The notes under the pieces were generated by a model that did no database searches, was not told the origin of the DNA, and saw only the letters and a list, made by a program, of their open reading frames with translations. From Nostoc sp. UCD121 (lineage in GTDB: Bacteria > Cyanobacteriota > Cyanobacteriia > Cyanobacteriales > Nostocaceae): a stretch of 54,354 nt of DNA. Of this stretch, positions 10,585 to 18,141 are shown in pieces. Location: the NCBI RefSeq assembly GCF_014222285.1, contig NZ_JACKZS010000030.1:1-54354 (forward strand), given 5' to 3'. How positions within the stretch are numbered: the first letter of the stretch is position 1; each line of letters opens with the position of its first letter. The translations under genes and the position numbers were made by a program.

Positions 10585-11658
10585 ATGATCTACTCAGATT
10601 TCATCTCACCACAAACCCAGTTTTACCAGCTTACAGTGCCATTTCAACTTGAAAGCGGCGAAGTATTAATTGGAGTTCAGATTGCTTATCGCAGCTGGGG
10701 AGAGTTAAATGCTCAAGGCGATAATGGAGTACTAATTTGTCATGCCTTAACTGGTTCGGCTGATGCTGATGATTGGTGGGAACCTTTGTTTGGTTCAGGG
10801 AAAGCCTTCAATCCCGATCGCGATTTTATTGTGTGCAGCAACATTTTGGGAAGTTGTTACGGTACAACAGGGCCAACTACTATCAACCCAACAACGGGAA
10901 AGCCTTATGGTGTATCCTTCCCTAAAATTACAATCCGAGATATGGTTCGCCTACAAGCTGTACTACTAGAATATCTGGGTGTTCAATCTCTGCAGTTCGT
11001 AATTGGTGGTTCGCTCGGTGGAATGCAATCACTGGAGTGGGCGTTATTATATCCCGACAAGGTAAAAAGTATTGCACCTATCGCTGTTTCTGGCAGACAT
11101 TCCGCTTGGTGTATTGGATTAAGTGAAGCCCAAAGACAGGCAATTTATGCCGATCCAAATTGGCAAAGAGGAAACTACACGCTGGATGCGCCTCCAAACC
11201 AAGGGCTAGCAGTGGCGAGAATGATGGCGATGTCTACTTACCGTTCTTGGGATAGTTTTACAACCCGCTTTGGACGGCAGTATGATCCATCTGAGAAGTT
11301 TGCTATAGCGAGTTACTTACAGCATCAAGGTCAAAAGCTGACAGAACGATTTGATGCCAATACTTATATTACCCTCACCCATGCAATGGATGGCCACGAT
11401 ATTGCACGCGATCGCACGGCTCCTAATTTATCAGATTATGAATCTGTTCTCGGAAGCATCCAGCAACCAACTCTAGTTGTCGCCATTGATTCTGATATTC
11501 TCTATCCGCCAGTAGAACAACAAGAATTAGCAAATTTAATTCCTAATGCTCAACTGTCGTGGTTAAAGTCAACCCACGGACATGACGCATTTTTAATTGA
11601 TATGGCTGCCTTGAATGAAATTATTCAACAGAACCATAGAAACGAAATATCACATTAG
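10585..11658 (+). CDS. metX: Homoserine O-acetyltransferase
   Basis: 357 aa. It transfers acetyl from acetyl-CoA to homoserine, giving the O-acetylhomoserine used by the metY product just upstream. It has the alpha/beta-hydrolase fold: a nucleophile elbow with serine in GGSLGGMQ (about residues 141-148), an aspartate in DSDILYPP (about 306) and a C-terminal histidine in HGHDAFL (about 336). The oxyanion-region HALTGSADADDWW and the LGSCYGTTGP segment typical of MetX are also present. The gap to metY is full of repeats, so the two may share a transcript but the leader is odd. A 62-bp dispersed repeat starts five bases after the stop. Confidence 0.94.
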   Translation: MIYSDFISPQTQFYQLTVPFQLESGEVLIGVQIAYRSWGELNAQGDNGVLICHALTGSADADDWWEPLFGSGKAFNPDRDFIVCSNILGSCYGTTGPTTINPTTGKPYGVSFPKITIRDMVRLQAVLLEYLGVQSLQFVIGGSLGGMQSLEWALLYPDKVKSIAPIAVSGRHSAWCIGLSEAQRQAIYADPNWQRGNYTLDAPPNQGLAVARMMAMSTYRSWDSFTTRFGRQYDPSEKFAIASYLQHQGQKLTERFDANTYITLTHAMDGHDIARDRTAPNLSDYESVLGSIQQPTLVVAIDSDILYPPVEQQELANLIPNAQLSWLKSTHGHDAFLIDMAALNEIIQQNHRNEISH

Positions 11659-11663
11659 GTAAA

Positions 11664-11725
11664 ACTTGTAGAGACGGCGATTTATCGCGTCTCAAAAACC
11701 CAAAATTTTTGCCAGTGGCCCTTAA
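11664..11725 (-). repeat. 62-bp interspersed repeat, copy 2
   Basis: This is the inverted copy of 5497-5558, differing at two positions. It starts five bases after the metX stop and ends 29 bases before the convergent oxidoreductase gene. It includes a near-palindrome (GAGACGGCGATTTATCGCGTCTC) that could form a bidirectional stop. Confidence 0.85.
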
Positions 11726-11754
11726 CCCAAGCGTATTGGTTTATAACTAGAATC

Positions 11755-13113
11755 TCAAGACCGATGGGAACGGGGATGAGTTAAATATTTCCCAATGCCC
11801 GCCGTATCCGCCGCTATCTCTACCGTGTCTAGGTTTCTGTCCTTGAACCCAGAAATGGAGACAGGTAAGGGTGAACCGATGAGTTGAGCAACTCGAAAGG
11901 CAGACGCGATCGCTCCTTCATGCAATCCATCTCCTAGATAAGCTCCCGCATAGTAAGTATGATTTTCTCCATTGGTAGCAACTACTTCGTCTCGATATCG
12001 AAAAGATTCAGTGGTATACAACGGAGTGTGATGTTTTTGAGTGTGAATAATCCGATCTTTGGCAATCAATTCTTCTAGTTGAAACGATAAAAAATAATTC
12101 TGTGGCGATGAGATGCCGCAAAGCTGATTCAAGTAACTGTTATATCCCCATCGGGTGTCTGTCTGGAAAAAATCAAATTCCGAGGCGTGATGGATGTGAT
12201 GATTATCATACATAGAAGTATCAGTATGAATTGTAGTGGTTGCATAATTGGCTTTCCAATCTGAGAAGCGTTTAATTTCAGCCTCGGTTGGGTCAGCTAA
12301 CAGTGCTATCACTTGGTCGGGTGGCGTAGCAAATACGACTTTATCAAACTCCTGGATATCAGCCTGCGATAGCGAAGCGCTGCCGCCAGAGGCAGATCGC
12401 TGGATTATCACACCATCTGGACTTCTAGAAATATTAGCAATCTCCACATTCAACAAAACTTCCCCTTGAAATCGCTCCAGAATTTTTTCAATATAGGAAT
12501 ATACACCGCCTTTAATCCTGAGCCATTTGACTGCGAGGTAGTCGCGTAACATCGGAATTCCCATCTCTGCGGGAAAGTTATCAATGAGTTCAAAGGGCAT
12601 TGAGTAGCTATACATCGTCAGCAACTTTAGCCAGGTATTGCTTATACTTTTGTTGTTTACATATTGAGACAGTGGCTGATTGTAAAAATCTTCCATCTGG
12701 GCAAATCGCGTTTTTAGCCATAATCCAAGGGAACGGGTATGGATGGTATCGAACCGCAGATATTCAATGAAGCCTTTAATGCCTGTATAGTTGTTCTCAA
12801 TTGTGACCTTTGAGAAAAAGGGACTGCCATCTTTGGGGAATAAAGCTGAACCAACACGGATGGGTTCTAGTTCCACTCCTAGCTCTTGCATAAGAGCAAC
12901 AAAGCTGTGAAATACGGTAGGAAATTCTAGCACTCCACTTTCCAACATTTCATTGCAATCAGATTGGTTGGGTTTCACATTCTTGTTAAGTGTCCGAATA
13001 TGCCCCCCCAACATCGCCTGCCGTTCAAACACGGTGACATGATGCCCTTGTTTATCAAGCAGGTAAGCTGTAGCCATACCACTGCCTCCACCACCGATAA
13101 TTGCAATTCTCAT
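11755..13113 (-). CDS. FAD/NAD(P)-binding amine-oxidase-like protein
   Basis: 452 aa from the ATG at 13113. Upstream in-frame codons to 13236 are rejected because GAGAGGT sits just before 13113 and the GxGxxG nucleotide-binding motif must be near the N-terminus. IAIIGGGGSGMATAYLL (residues 3-19) is a Rossmann dinucleotide fold, followed by an FE acidic end and LGGHIRT, as in flavin amine oxidases and phytoene-desaturase relatives. The C-terminal GAYLGDGLHEGAIASAF motif is the second FAD contact of this family. The substrate is unknown; relatives act on polyenes, fatty acyl chains or amines. Residues about 239-250 (Ser/Ala/Gly-rich) are encoded by an in-frame palindromic repeat. It lies 160 bases after a second FAD oxidoreductase on the same strand. 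Confidence 0.82.
   Translation of the reverse strand: MRIAIIGGGGSGMATAYLLDKQGHHVTVFERQAMLGGHIRTLNKNVKPNQSDCNEMLESGVLEFPTVFHSFVALMQELGVELEPIRVGSALFPKDGSPFFSKVTIENNYTGIKGFIEYLRFDTIHTRSLGLWLKTRFAQMEDFYNQPLSQYVNNKSISNTWLKLLTMYSYSMPFELIDNFPAEMGIPMLRDYLAVKWLRIKGGVYSYIEKILERFQGEVLLNVEIANISRSPDGVIIQRSASGGSASLSQADIQEFDKVVFATPPDQVIALLADPTEAEIKRFSDWKANYATTTIHTDTSMYDNHHIHHASEFDFFQTDTRWGYNSYLNQLCGISSPQNYFLSFQLEELIAKDRIIHTQKHHTPLYTTESFRYRDEVVATNGENHTYYAGAYLGDGLHEGAIASAFRVAQLIGSPLPVSISGFKDRNLDTVEIAADTAGIGKYLTHPRSHRS
12366..12400. repeat. Palindromic repeat inside the FAD oxidoreductase coding region
   Basis: GCGAT at 12366-12370 pairs with ATCGC at 12396-12400, and CTGCC (12380-12384) with GGCAG (12391-12395). 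The unit resembles the GCGATAGCGAAGCGCTGCC repeats of such genomes. It encodes a low-complexity Ser/Ala/Gly stretch in a surface position between strands. Confidence 0.55.
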
Positions 13114-13143
13114 AACTGACCTCTCAGTTGTTGAATATGAATA

Positions 13144-13206
13144 ATATAGGAATCCGGTTTGATTCCTGAATTTACTTGCGTGGATTGGGAATTGGGAATT
13201 GGGAAG
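13144..13206 (-). repeat. Interspersed repeat copy B plus AATTGGG heptamers
   Basis: 13144-13180 is the inverted copy of 3855-3891. It is followed at once by a short run of GGGAATT units up to about 13206. Together they fill the gap between the two FAD oxidoreductase genes. Confidence 0.7.
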
Positions 13207-13273
13207 AAGAATACATCCGTATTGAGTCTTGTTCAAAAATCAAATAGGAGTTTTATATGTGCGAGTTATCTGT

Positions 13274-14812
13274 TTAGCTATTGCCTAAAAGCACATCGCC
13301 AGATAATCGCTGATACAGCAATGCTCCAGTCCAGAATGTGGGAGCAAAGCCCGGATAGCCTGATGAAGCATTGCAGAAATAGAAATGGTTGAGTGAGGTT
13401 TCGTGATTCAAGCGTCCCAGACCCATGTTGCGCGGCGTGAGACTAGAACCGTAGGAATTTCCGTTGGGACACCAGCAATAACGTTCATTGGTGGTGGGAC
13501 TGCCGGTGATATGAAAAACCAGATGCTTTCTAAAGTTCGGCACATATTCTTTTTCCACAACATCCAGGATAGAGTCGAAGATTTCTTGCTTTTTTTGGTT
13601 GTAAGCTTTACGTTCGCTCTGTCGCAATTGCTTAAAGTAGTCGTAATTAGCAACAGTAAGGAATTCGACAATCTGGCAATCCTCTGGACAATCCCGACTT
13701 GCTTGTGTCAATAAAGTGGGTGTTGTTATGGCAAAGCTGGGATTGGAAAAGTCATTGTGTTCATACATCTGAGCAAAGGCTTCATTCAAATCCTGATGAC
13801 CAGTGTGGAAAAGATTCCACTTGCCAAATCCATAGTCTCGCAGGTCGAGGTCTTTAACGACGCAATAAGCCATGTAGTTGGATGCAGAATACTCATAGTT
13901 GAGTTTTCGGCGCACGGTTTTAGAGAACTTTGACTCACCAATCATTTTGGCGGCTTTTTTGGGGTCAATGTTACAAATCACGGTGTCACCTGTAAATTCG
14001 TGAGTTTGATGGGTGTTTAAATCCATCGCCTCAACGCCCGTAACCGTCTTGTCTATGACTCTAAAATTCGTGACTTCATGGTTGAGCAGTACTTGCCCTC
14101 CGTGTGATTCAATCACTTTGACTAACGAATTGATAACATACTCAAAATGCTGAGTTGGGTAAAATGCACCTGCTTGATAGCCTTTGAATAAAGCGACCCA
14201 GGCATAAAACGAGAGTTGATTTGGAGGCAGCAAAAAATCAGGCCATTGCAGAGCTAATAGGGTTTGGGCAGCTTGGGGTAGCTGAAATTTATCGAATACA
14301 TCCTGAAGTGTACTGTTGAGATATTGAACGGTACAAACCACTTCATTTGTATGTTTGAGCAGTTCAATTGGCTTAACTGGGGGAGCAAGTCTTTTTAAAC
14401 CTGCGCTCGTTTTTTCAACATCGTTAACAAATTGGCGAATGCGATCACTATATGCAGGAAACAGCGCTGATAATCGCTGGATCAGTTCCTCTGGTTCCGA
14501 AGGAATATCTAACGCATACCCCGGCATTCGCATGTGGTCAAAGCCATCCGGGTCGTACCGCTCAAAAGTCACTTCCCGATCCAAGCCCAATTTCTTGAGT
14601 ACCCGATTAACCGTTTGTCCTTCACCACAATCCCAAACATAGTGGAATTGGGCATTAAACGTGTATTTTTTAGCCATCGTAAACGTGTGACCAAAGCCGC
14701 CCGGATGCTCATGAGCTTCGAGTATTTGCACGATCTTGCCGGAGTTTGCCATCAAAGCGCCAAAGACCAATGCTGATAAACCACTGCCTAGAATTAGGTA
14801 ATCCGGTTTCAT
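13274..14812 (-). CDS. FAD-dependent oxidoreductase of the phytoene desaturase / CrtISO / retinol saturase type
   Basis: 512 aa from the ATG at 14812. The longer frame to 14872 is rejected because GAGGAAA lies eight bases before 14812 and the dinucleotide fold begins there. YLILGSGLSALVFGALMAN (about residues 5-23) is the FAD-binding Rossmann motif, then ILEAHEHPGGFGHTF, as in carotenoid isomerases and retinol saturases. The C-terminus holds GLGRLNHETSLNHFYFCN and PGFAPTFWTGALLYQRL, the flavin-contact region of this family. A polyene or isoprenoid substrate is likely; the exact reaction is not readable. It precedes a smaller FAD enzyme on the same strand, so the two may act in one pathway. 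The 183-base region beyond the downstream gene is repeat-rich. Confidence 0.82.
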   Translation of the reverse strand: MKPDYLILGSGLSALVFGALMANSGKIVQILEAHEHPGGFGHTFTMAKKYTFNAQFHYVWDCGEGQTVNRVLKKLGLDREVTFERYDPDGFDHMRMPGYALDIPSEPEELIQRLSALFPAYSDRIRQFVNDVEKTSAGLKRLAPPVKPIELLKHTNEVVCTVQYLNSTLQDVFDKFQLPQAAQTLLALQWPDFLLPPNQLSFYAWVALFKGYQAGAFYPTQHFEYVINSLVKVIESHGGQVLLNHEVTNFRVIDKTVTGVEAMDLNTHQTHEFTGDTVICNIDPKKAAKMIGESKFSKTVRRKLNYEYSASNYMAYCVVKDLDLRDYGFGKWNLFHTGHQDLNEAFAQMYEHNDFSNPSFAITTPTLLTQASRDCPEDCQIVEFLTVANYDYFKQLRQSERKAYNQKKQEIFDSILDVVEKEYVPNFRKHLVFHITGSPTTNERYCWCPNGNSYGSSLTPRNMGLGRLNHETSLNHFYFCNASSGYPGFAPTFWTGALLYQRLSGDVLLGNS

Positions 14813-15061
14813 AGGAGGTTTCCTCAAACAATAAACGTCTTTCGATCGATAACAATTTTCTCTATGCTTCAACCCGCTCTATCACAATGGTTTGATGCTA
14901 ATCTAAATGGTTCGGCAAACAAAATAAAATATATATTCGTCATTGCGAATTCAGTGAAGCAGGTTGATATCGATCTTGCTTCCATTTACACTATTTCGAC
15001 GACTTTATCTTAAATTACCGTAATATCTCATCCCTCTACAGGATGGGGAACGTCAATTGAG

Positions 15062-15217
15062 TTACCCCAAGATCGGCGGTTGTACCTTACCAAATTTCCA
15101 GGTAAGGAGCGATCCGAAGCCCAACAGACTCACAACAAACACCACAATTCCGCCCACAATGCCAGACTCACCATCAACGTCAGGAGTGGAATCAATGGAA
15201 TACCAATTGGATTGTAG
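15062..15217 (-). pseudogene. In-frame relic encoding a membrane-anchor tail after the Uma2 stop
   Basis: Directly after the Uma2 stop codon (15218-15220) the same frame stays open for 51 codons. It encodes an acidic stretch (STPDVDGESG), a hydrophobic segment of about 20 residues (GIVGGIVVFVVSLLGFG) and a basic tail (TWKFGKVQPP), ending at TAA (15062-15064). No start codon with a ribosome site lies within it. It reads as the C-terminus of a small membrane protein whose 5' part was lost, possibly replaced by Uma2. Real coding origin is inferred only from the coherent anchor pattern. Confidence 0.35.
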
Positions 15218-15865
15218 CTAAATCACTCCTATTTGCTGTCTTGCCCATACACGAAATGCTTTCATTGTCGCATTCCTTCCATTGGTCTTACTCAGGATCA
15301 AATATTCGGGAATTACTTGCTGAATTGGAAGATTGGGGAAAATAGAACTGGTATTTGATTCTACATATTTACCATCGAGCAGCACGTTTATTTCCAACTT
15401 GCTTCCATTCCATCGCCACAGTTCTGGTACTCTCAACGCTTGATAATTATTGAAACGAGTGCGGGAGGTAATATCAATTTCAATAGCCAAATCTGGAGGT
15501 GGGTCAGTTTCTAAATTGATTCTATCTTTGCCCCTAATTCTAGCTTCATTTTGGATATAGAAACAATCATCAGGTTCTACCCCAGCATCCATACTTTGTT
15601 TATCAAAAGTCGTAGATCCCAAACTCCAAAATTCCAGATCGAGTTCTTCTAATAAAACTTTTACCAAGTCTCCAATAATAACTTTAGCTACTTCATGCTC
15701 TGGTAATGGAGCCATTATTTCCAGCACTCCTTGACTGTAACCTATCCTAGAACTGCGATTGTCCCCCAATTCTGCCAAAATACGTTTGTATACCGACCAG
15801 GAGATATCTTTAATCAACAACTGATGACCGGCTCTAACAATTAGTTGATTGAGTTCAAGTAACAT
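15218..15865 (-). CDS. Uma2-family protein (restriction-endonuclease-like fold)
   Basis: 215 aa. The Uma2 pattern is visible: YSQGVLEIMAPLPEHE near residue 45-60, EPDDCFYI, DPPPDLAIEIDITSRT (the conserved acidic strand) near residue 117-133, and YQALRVPELWRW. The family has a PD-(D/E)XK-like nuclease fold and is greatly expanded in cyanobacteria; no biological role is established. AGGAGAAAG stands nine bases before the ATG. A second, diverged Uma2 gene lies at 32097. The downstream reading frame continues past the stop (see the relic at 15062). It is an isolated gene on this strand, followed upstream by the tRNA-Ala gene. Confidence 0.85.
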   Translation of the reverse strand: MLLELNQLIVRAGHQLLIKDISWSVYKRILAELGDNRSSRIGYSQGVLEIMAPLPEHEVAKVIIGDLVKVLLEELDLEFWSLGSTTFDKQSMDAGVEPDDCFYIQNEARIRGKDRINLETDPPPDLAIEIDITSRTRFNNYQALRVPELWRWNGSKLEINVLLDGKYVESNTSSIFPNLPIQQVIPEYLILSKTNGRNATMKAFRVWARQQIGVI

Positions 15866-16014
15866 ACCAAACTTTCTCCTCTTTATTCAAACTCAGGCAG
15901 AACAGAATAATTAAAATAATTAAATAAAGGGATTAGGGAAAAGGCGACCAACGCTCCCCTTCCCACACCGCACCTTTATCATTTTTATCTAACTTTAATT
16001 TGCGAATGTACAAA

Positions 16015-16087
16015 TGGAGAATAACGGATTTGAACCGATGGCCTCTGCGGTGCGATCGCAGCGCTCTACCAACTGAGCTAATTCCCC
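16015..16087 (-). tRNA. tRNA-Ala (anticodon CGC)
   Basis: 73 bases fold as a cloverleaf. The acceptor GGGGAAT pairs with ATTCTCC (one G-T). The D arm is GCTC/GAGC, the anticodon arm CTGCG/CGCAG with loop ATCGCAC, and the T loop TTCAAAT closes on a stem with one T-T mismatch. The anticodon at positions 34-36 is CGC, reading GCG alanine codons. The 3' CCA is not encoded. The anticodon stem-loop contains a HIP1 octamer GCGATCGC whose last three bases are the anticodon; loop position 32 is therefore A, which is unusual. It is transcribed alone between the Uma2 and HAD genes. Confidence 0.9.
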
Positions 16088-16152
16088 TGAATCGTTGCTG
16101 AGTCAAGAGTAATATTACTCATTAACTCAATACACTATCACCATAGAGTATT

Positions 16153-16881
16153 CTAACATTCAGTTGCCGATGGCTGAGGCTCTTTTTGAGAATAAATCTT
16201 CTGCACCCGTTCAAGTTCTAAATCACTGAGATAATCAACAGTCCAGTTACAGCAGCGCTGAAGCATGTGAAATGGGTAAGTATTTGCTACACCAACAACT
16301 TGCATCTGCGATCGCTTTGCTGCGGCAATACCTGCGGGGGTATCTTCAATTGCCAGACACTCTTGTGGTTGAAGGTTTAATTCAGGATATTCTTTATTTA
16401 GGCATTTTACTGCCAGTAAATAACCATCAGGTTCTGGTTTACTGGTGGTTATGTCATCGCCCGCAACGATAATTTTAAAATGTTGGTCTAGTTTGGCACG
16501 ATGGAGTACCAATTCTATTTCTTGGCGAAGAGCGCCACTGACTAATCCTAATTTCAAATTCCGCGATCGCACCTGATATATTAAGTCTTCTACACCTGGA
16601 TATAAAGGCAGTTTCTCTATTTTCTCTAACTCCACCGTATAAGCTTGGGCTTTGCGGTACAACAACTGAGTCAAGTAGTTTTCGTTAGCGACTCTACCAC
16701 GATTAGCGAGTAGTTGCCCAAAACAAGCGCGATCGCTGCGTCCAAGAGAAGCTTGACGCTCACTCACCTTTTGGGGTTGGAGATTTTCTTCAATAAGAAT
16801 CTCATCGATCAGTTGTAAGTGGATTGGCTCATCGTTAATGATGACACCATTGAAATCAAAGAGAACTGCCTTTAAACTCAT
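16153..16881 (-). CDS. HAD-superfamily hydrolase, beta-phosphoglucomutase-like, with altered DxD motif
   Basis: 242 aa. HAD motifs are present in order: LFDFNGVI (motif I, nucleophile D9), GLVSGA (motif II Ser, about residue 118), TTSKPEPDGYL (motif III Lys, about 146) and AIEDTPAGI (motif IV acidic pair, about 180). The cap lies between motifs I and II, as in beta-phosphoglucomutases and small phosphatases. The second motif-I aspartate, normally the general acid/base, is asparagine (N11). Catalysis may therefore be weak or changed, although the rest is intact. Its ATG overlaps the stop of the methyltransferase gene by four bases (ATGA), so the two are translationally coupled. Substrate unknown; a phosphorylated metabolite is likely. 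Confidence 0.85.
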   Translation of the reverse strand: MSLKAVLFDFNGVIINDEPIHLQLIDEILIEENLQPQKVSERQASLGRSDRACFGQLLANRGRVANENYLTQLLYRKAQAYTVELEKIEKLPLYPGVEDLIYQVRSRNLKLGLVSGALRQEIELVLHRAKLDQHFKIIVAGDDITTSKPEPDGYLLAVKCLNKEYPELNLQPQECLAIEDTPAGIAAAKRSQMQVVGVANTYPFHMLQRCCNWTVDYLSDLELERVQKIYSQKEPQPSATEC

Positions 16882-17765
16882 GCGATTATGCCAAATGCGG
16901 GAGATCCAAGTCCCTCCAAATCATTATTATCTACTGATGTGGGAGTATAACGACGGACATTTTCAGTTGCGATCGGTTTAACGCCGCCAGTTACCTGATT
17001 TATCCACCATACATCCTGCGATCGCACTGCCTCAAATCCGGTCGCACCCATATTCGCCTCTGTACTACCAGCAGCATACTCACGAATATATGGCTCTTCA
17101 AAAACATCATTAAGCCATTCTAACTGCCGCAGAGTCTTCTGATTCCCATCTAGAATTAGGACTTGCCCTCCAGTTACTAGCAATCGAAAGCTTTCCTGCA
17201 AAATTGCTAGGGACACCTCATTTGGTGTTTCGTGGAATAGCAAAGAAGCTGTCACTAAGTCAAATGTTGCATCTCTGAAACTGGTTTTTTCCGCATTTCC
17301 GTGTCGCCAGACTATCTCTAAACCAGCATTTCTAGCTTTATCTTCTGCCCTTACCAGCATATAAGGTGATAAATCCAAACCAATAACTTCCGCTTCGGGA
17401 AAAGCCCGTTTTAACATTAGAGTAGTGGAACCTGTGCCACAACCTAAGTCAAGTATGCGTCGTGGTTTTACTTTGACGGCATCAATTAAGGCTTGACGGA
17501 CAATAGTTTCATTAGGCGGCACAACATATTGGGTAATCGGATCGTAACTAACTGCTGCACCAGCATTGAGATAGCCCCCTGTAATTCCGTGAAAGTTTTG
17601 ACTGCTGTAGTACGAGGGAATTATCACATCATCTCGCCGGAAGCGATCGCATTCTTTCTCCCAGTCAATACTATCAGCGTAACGCTGTAACCCTTCTTCA
17701 TCAATCAAAAGACGCACTACAGGAGATAAAAAACGTTCCCAGATTGTATCTTGACGCACTGCCAT
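16878..17765 (-). CDS. Class I SAM-dependent methyltransferase
   Basis: 295 aa. The central Rossmann-like domain starts at about residue 103 with ILDLGCGTGSTTLML (motif I, SAM binding), followed by VIGLDLSPYML (motif II acidic residue binding the ribose) and DLVTASLLFHE (post II). About 100 residues before it form a helical N-terminal part with YYSSQNFHGITGGYL, which may shape the substrate site. The substrate cannot be told. It is the first gene of a two-gene unit: the HAD gene start overlaps its stop. A 376-base gap separates it from the divergent rtcB. Confidence 0.85.
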   Translation of the reverse strand: MAVRQDTIWERFLSPVVRLLIDEEGLQRYADSIDWEKECDRFRRDDVIIPSYYSSQNFHGITGGYLNAGAAVSYDPITQYVVPPNETIVRQALIDAVKVKPRRILDLGCGTGSTTLMLKRAFPEAEVIGLDLSPYMLVRAEDKARNAGLEIVWRHGNAEKTSFRDATFDLVTASLLFHETPNEVSLAILQESFRLLVTGGQVLILDGNQKTLRQLEWLNDVFEEPYIREYAAGSTEANMGATGFEAVRSQDVWWINQVTGGVKPIATENVRRYTPTSVDNNDLEGLGSPAFGIIA

Positions 17766-18141
17766 ATTGTGTCAGAACTTTAAGAGCTTATTTAAACAGA
17801 GCAATTTTCTTTACAAATTTTAATATATCTAGTAAACATCTGTTTTCTCTCTCTGGTATGGACTTGACGCTTGTAATTGCATGAGTTACATTTGTAGCAT
17901 AGATATGCTACTCCCTAAAAGTAGTTCTTCAGCTTCATGAAGACCGAACAAGTTAAATGAAAGACAATAAACATTTAAATTGCTACAACTAAGTAGTATG
18001 TCAAGTTTAAATTTATGGGTAAGCAAGTTAGTAGTAATAAATTTAGTGTTTACTACAAATACTAAAAAAGTACTAGATAAATTATCAGTGGCGTAGACCT
18101 AATCCAAAATCTAAAATTTAAAATCCCAAATAGAATAAATT
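17766..18141. other. Intergenic region between divergent methyltransferase and rtcB genes
   Basis: 376 bases of AT-rich DNA carrying the upstream regions of both genes. No gene, repeat or clear promoter consensus was recognised. Confidence 0.4.
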
